64,000 nucleotides of DNA from Dyella_B acidisoli (GTDB taxonomy: Bacteria > Pseudomonadota > Gammaproteobacteria > Xanthomonadales > Rhodanobacteraceae). The stretch is taken from positions 806,001 through 870,000 of the forward strand of contig NZ_CP064031.1 in the NCBI RefSeq assembly GCF_049532895.1, written 5' to 3'. The notes under the pieces are model-generated. The model was not told where the DNA came from. It saw only the letters and a program-made list of their open reading frames with translations, and did not search any database. Numbering within the stretch: the first letter of the stretch is position 1; each line of letters opens with the position of its first letter. Positions 63,435-64,000 of the stretch are shown here, in pieces. Both the position numbers and the translations under genes were made by a program.

Positions 63435-64000
63435 ATGACAAATGAAAATGCTTATCTACGCCGGCCGCTGGACCTGGATGCGGTGCAGGCCTTCGTGCTG
63501 GTGGCTGACTTCAACAGCTTCACGCGCGCCGCAGAGGCGACCGGCACCACCCAATCCGCCATCAGCTTGAAACTGAAGCGACTGGAAGATCGGCTTGGAC
63601 ACCGCTTGCTGGAACGCACACCGCGGCGCGTACGCTTACTGTCCGAAGGCGAGGCCTTTCTCAGTGCTGCGCGCGAACTGCTAGACGCGCACGAACGCGC
63701 GCTGCATCGGCGGATTGCTGCCCGCCTCAATCTACGCATTGGCATCAGCGATCAAGCTGCCGGCACGGAATTGCCGGCACTGCTCGCCAAACTCGGCGCC
63801 TACGATCGGTCCCTATGCATGGAAGTGCGCGTAGGCGCTTCGCACGGCCTGCTTGCAGCGTATGATCGCGGCGATTTGGATGTGGCGATCGTCTGCCGCG
63901 ACGGGCCGCGCGGCGACGGCGAAAGTCTCTTCGTTGAACCGTATAACTGGTACGCCCTGCCGGGTTTCGAGTGGCCAAGTGAGGAACCGCTGCGCATCGC
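63435..64000 (+). CDS. LysR-family transcriptional regulator (3' end outside window)
   Basis: The frame is open to the window end, giving 188 visible residues. The N-terminal helix-turn-helix is clear: DLDAVQAFVLVADFNSFTRA, TGTTQSAISLKLKRLEDRLG, LLERTPRRVRLL. The effector domain begins around residue 95. It is divergent from the MFS gene with 84 bases between, where its binding site should lie; two TCATGA motifs at 63414 and 63433 are visible there but unproven. Confidence 0.93.
   Translation, partial: MTNENAYLRRPLDLDAVQAFVLVADFNSFTRAAEATGTTQSAISLKLKRLEDRLGHRLLERTPRRVRLLSEGEAFLSAARELLDAHERALHRRIAARLNLRIGISDQAAGTELPALLAKLGAYDRSLCMEVRVGASHGLLAAYDRGDLDVAIVCRDGPRGDGESLFVEPYNWYALPGFEWPSEEPLRI

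Overview
This window reads as contiguous core chromosome of a gammaproteobacterium, most likely a Rhodanobacteraceae member (Dyella/Rhodanobacter/Frateuria type, order Xanthomonadales). That is an inference from the GC-rich coding, the gamma-type gene orders (fau-ssrS-zapA facing ygfB-pepP; rpoZ-spoT-ridA-recG; mrcA facing pilMNOPQ), the CydP/CydX-containing bd oxidase operon, and the dispersed palindromic intergenic repeats. No rRNA, tRNA, prophage, transposase or CRISPR array was found. The only RNA gene I can support is 6S RNA.

Layout. 1-2.4 kb: C-terminal part of a TonB-dependent receptor. 2.4-5.6 kb (minus): small membrane protein, rpiA, EVE protein, fau, a composite palindromic element, 6S RNA, zapA and a ZapB-like coiled coil. 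5.7-7.6 kb: ygfB-pepP. 7.8-12 kb: Tat-exported phospholipase C, then an XRE regulator divergent from an alpha/beta hydrolase. 12-15.1 kb (minus): cydP-cydA-cydB-cydX behind an FNR-like box. 15.4-22.4 kb (minus): pepQ, PilZ/DUF1631 pair, hemW-rdgB-rph. 22.5-28.6 kb: yicC-gmk, then mlaFEDCB converging on mlaA across a very long hairpin. 28.8-37 kb: rpoZ-spoT-ridA-recG, nucleoside hydrolase, rpmE2, gltA. 37-45.8 kb: a conserved hypothetical, PBP1A, and the type IV pilus operon pilMNOPQ. 46-53 kb: a six-gene MoxR/DUF58/DUF4381/VWA/VWA-TPR/BatD operon. 53-57 kb: macrodomain protein, MarR regulator, M28 peptidase, MscL, FAH-family protein. 57.3-61.9 kb: a four-gene ABC efflux system. 61.9-64 kb: an MFS transporter divergent from a LysR regulator that runs off the window.

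Functional themes. The envelope dominates: retrograde phospholipid transport (a complete Mla set in one place), peptidoglycan synthesis (PBP1A), type IV pilus alignment and secretin, MscL, and a MacA/LolD/FtsX-type exporter. The rest is mainly housekeeping metabolism, stress (SpoT, 6S RNA, RdgB, RidA) and respiration (cytochrome bd).

No clearly new multi-gene system is visible. The most notable local oddities are a MlaD with two tandem MCE domains, a VWA/TPR protein (BatB-like) whose metal-binding MIDAS motif has decayed, an alpha/beta hydrolase without the usual catalytic histidine next to a palindromic operator candidate, a 287-bp composite palindrome overlapping the annotated fau start, and several families of long intergenic inverted repeats. 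All calls come from reading the sequence; no database search was run.
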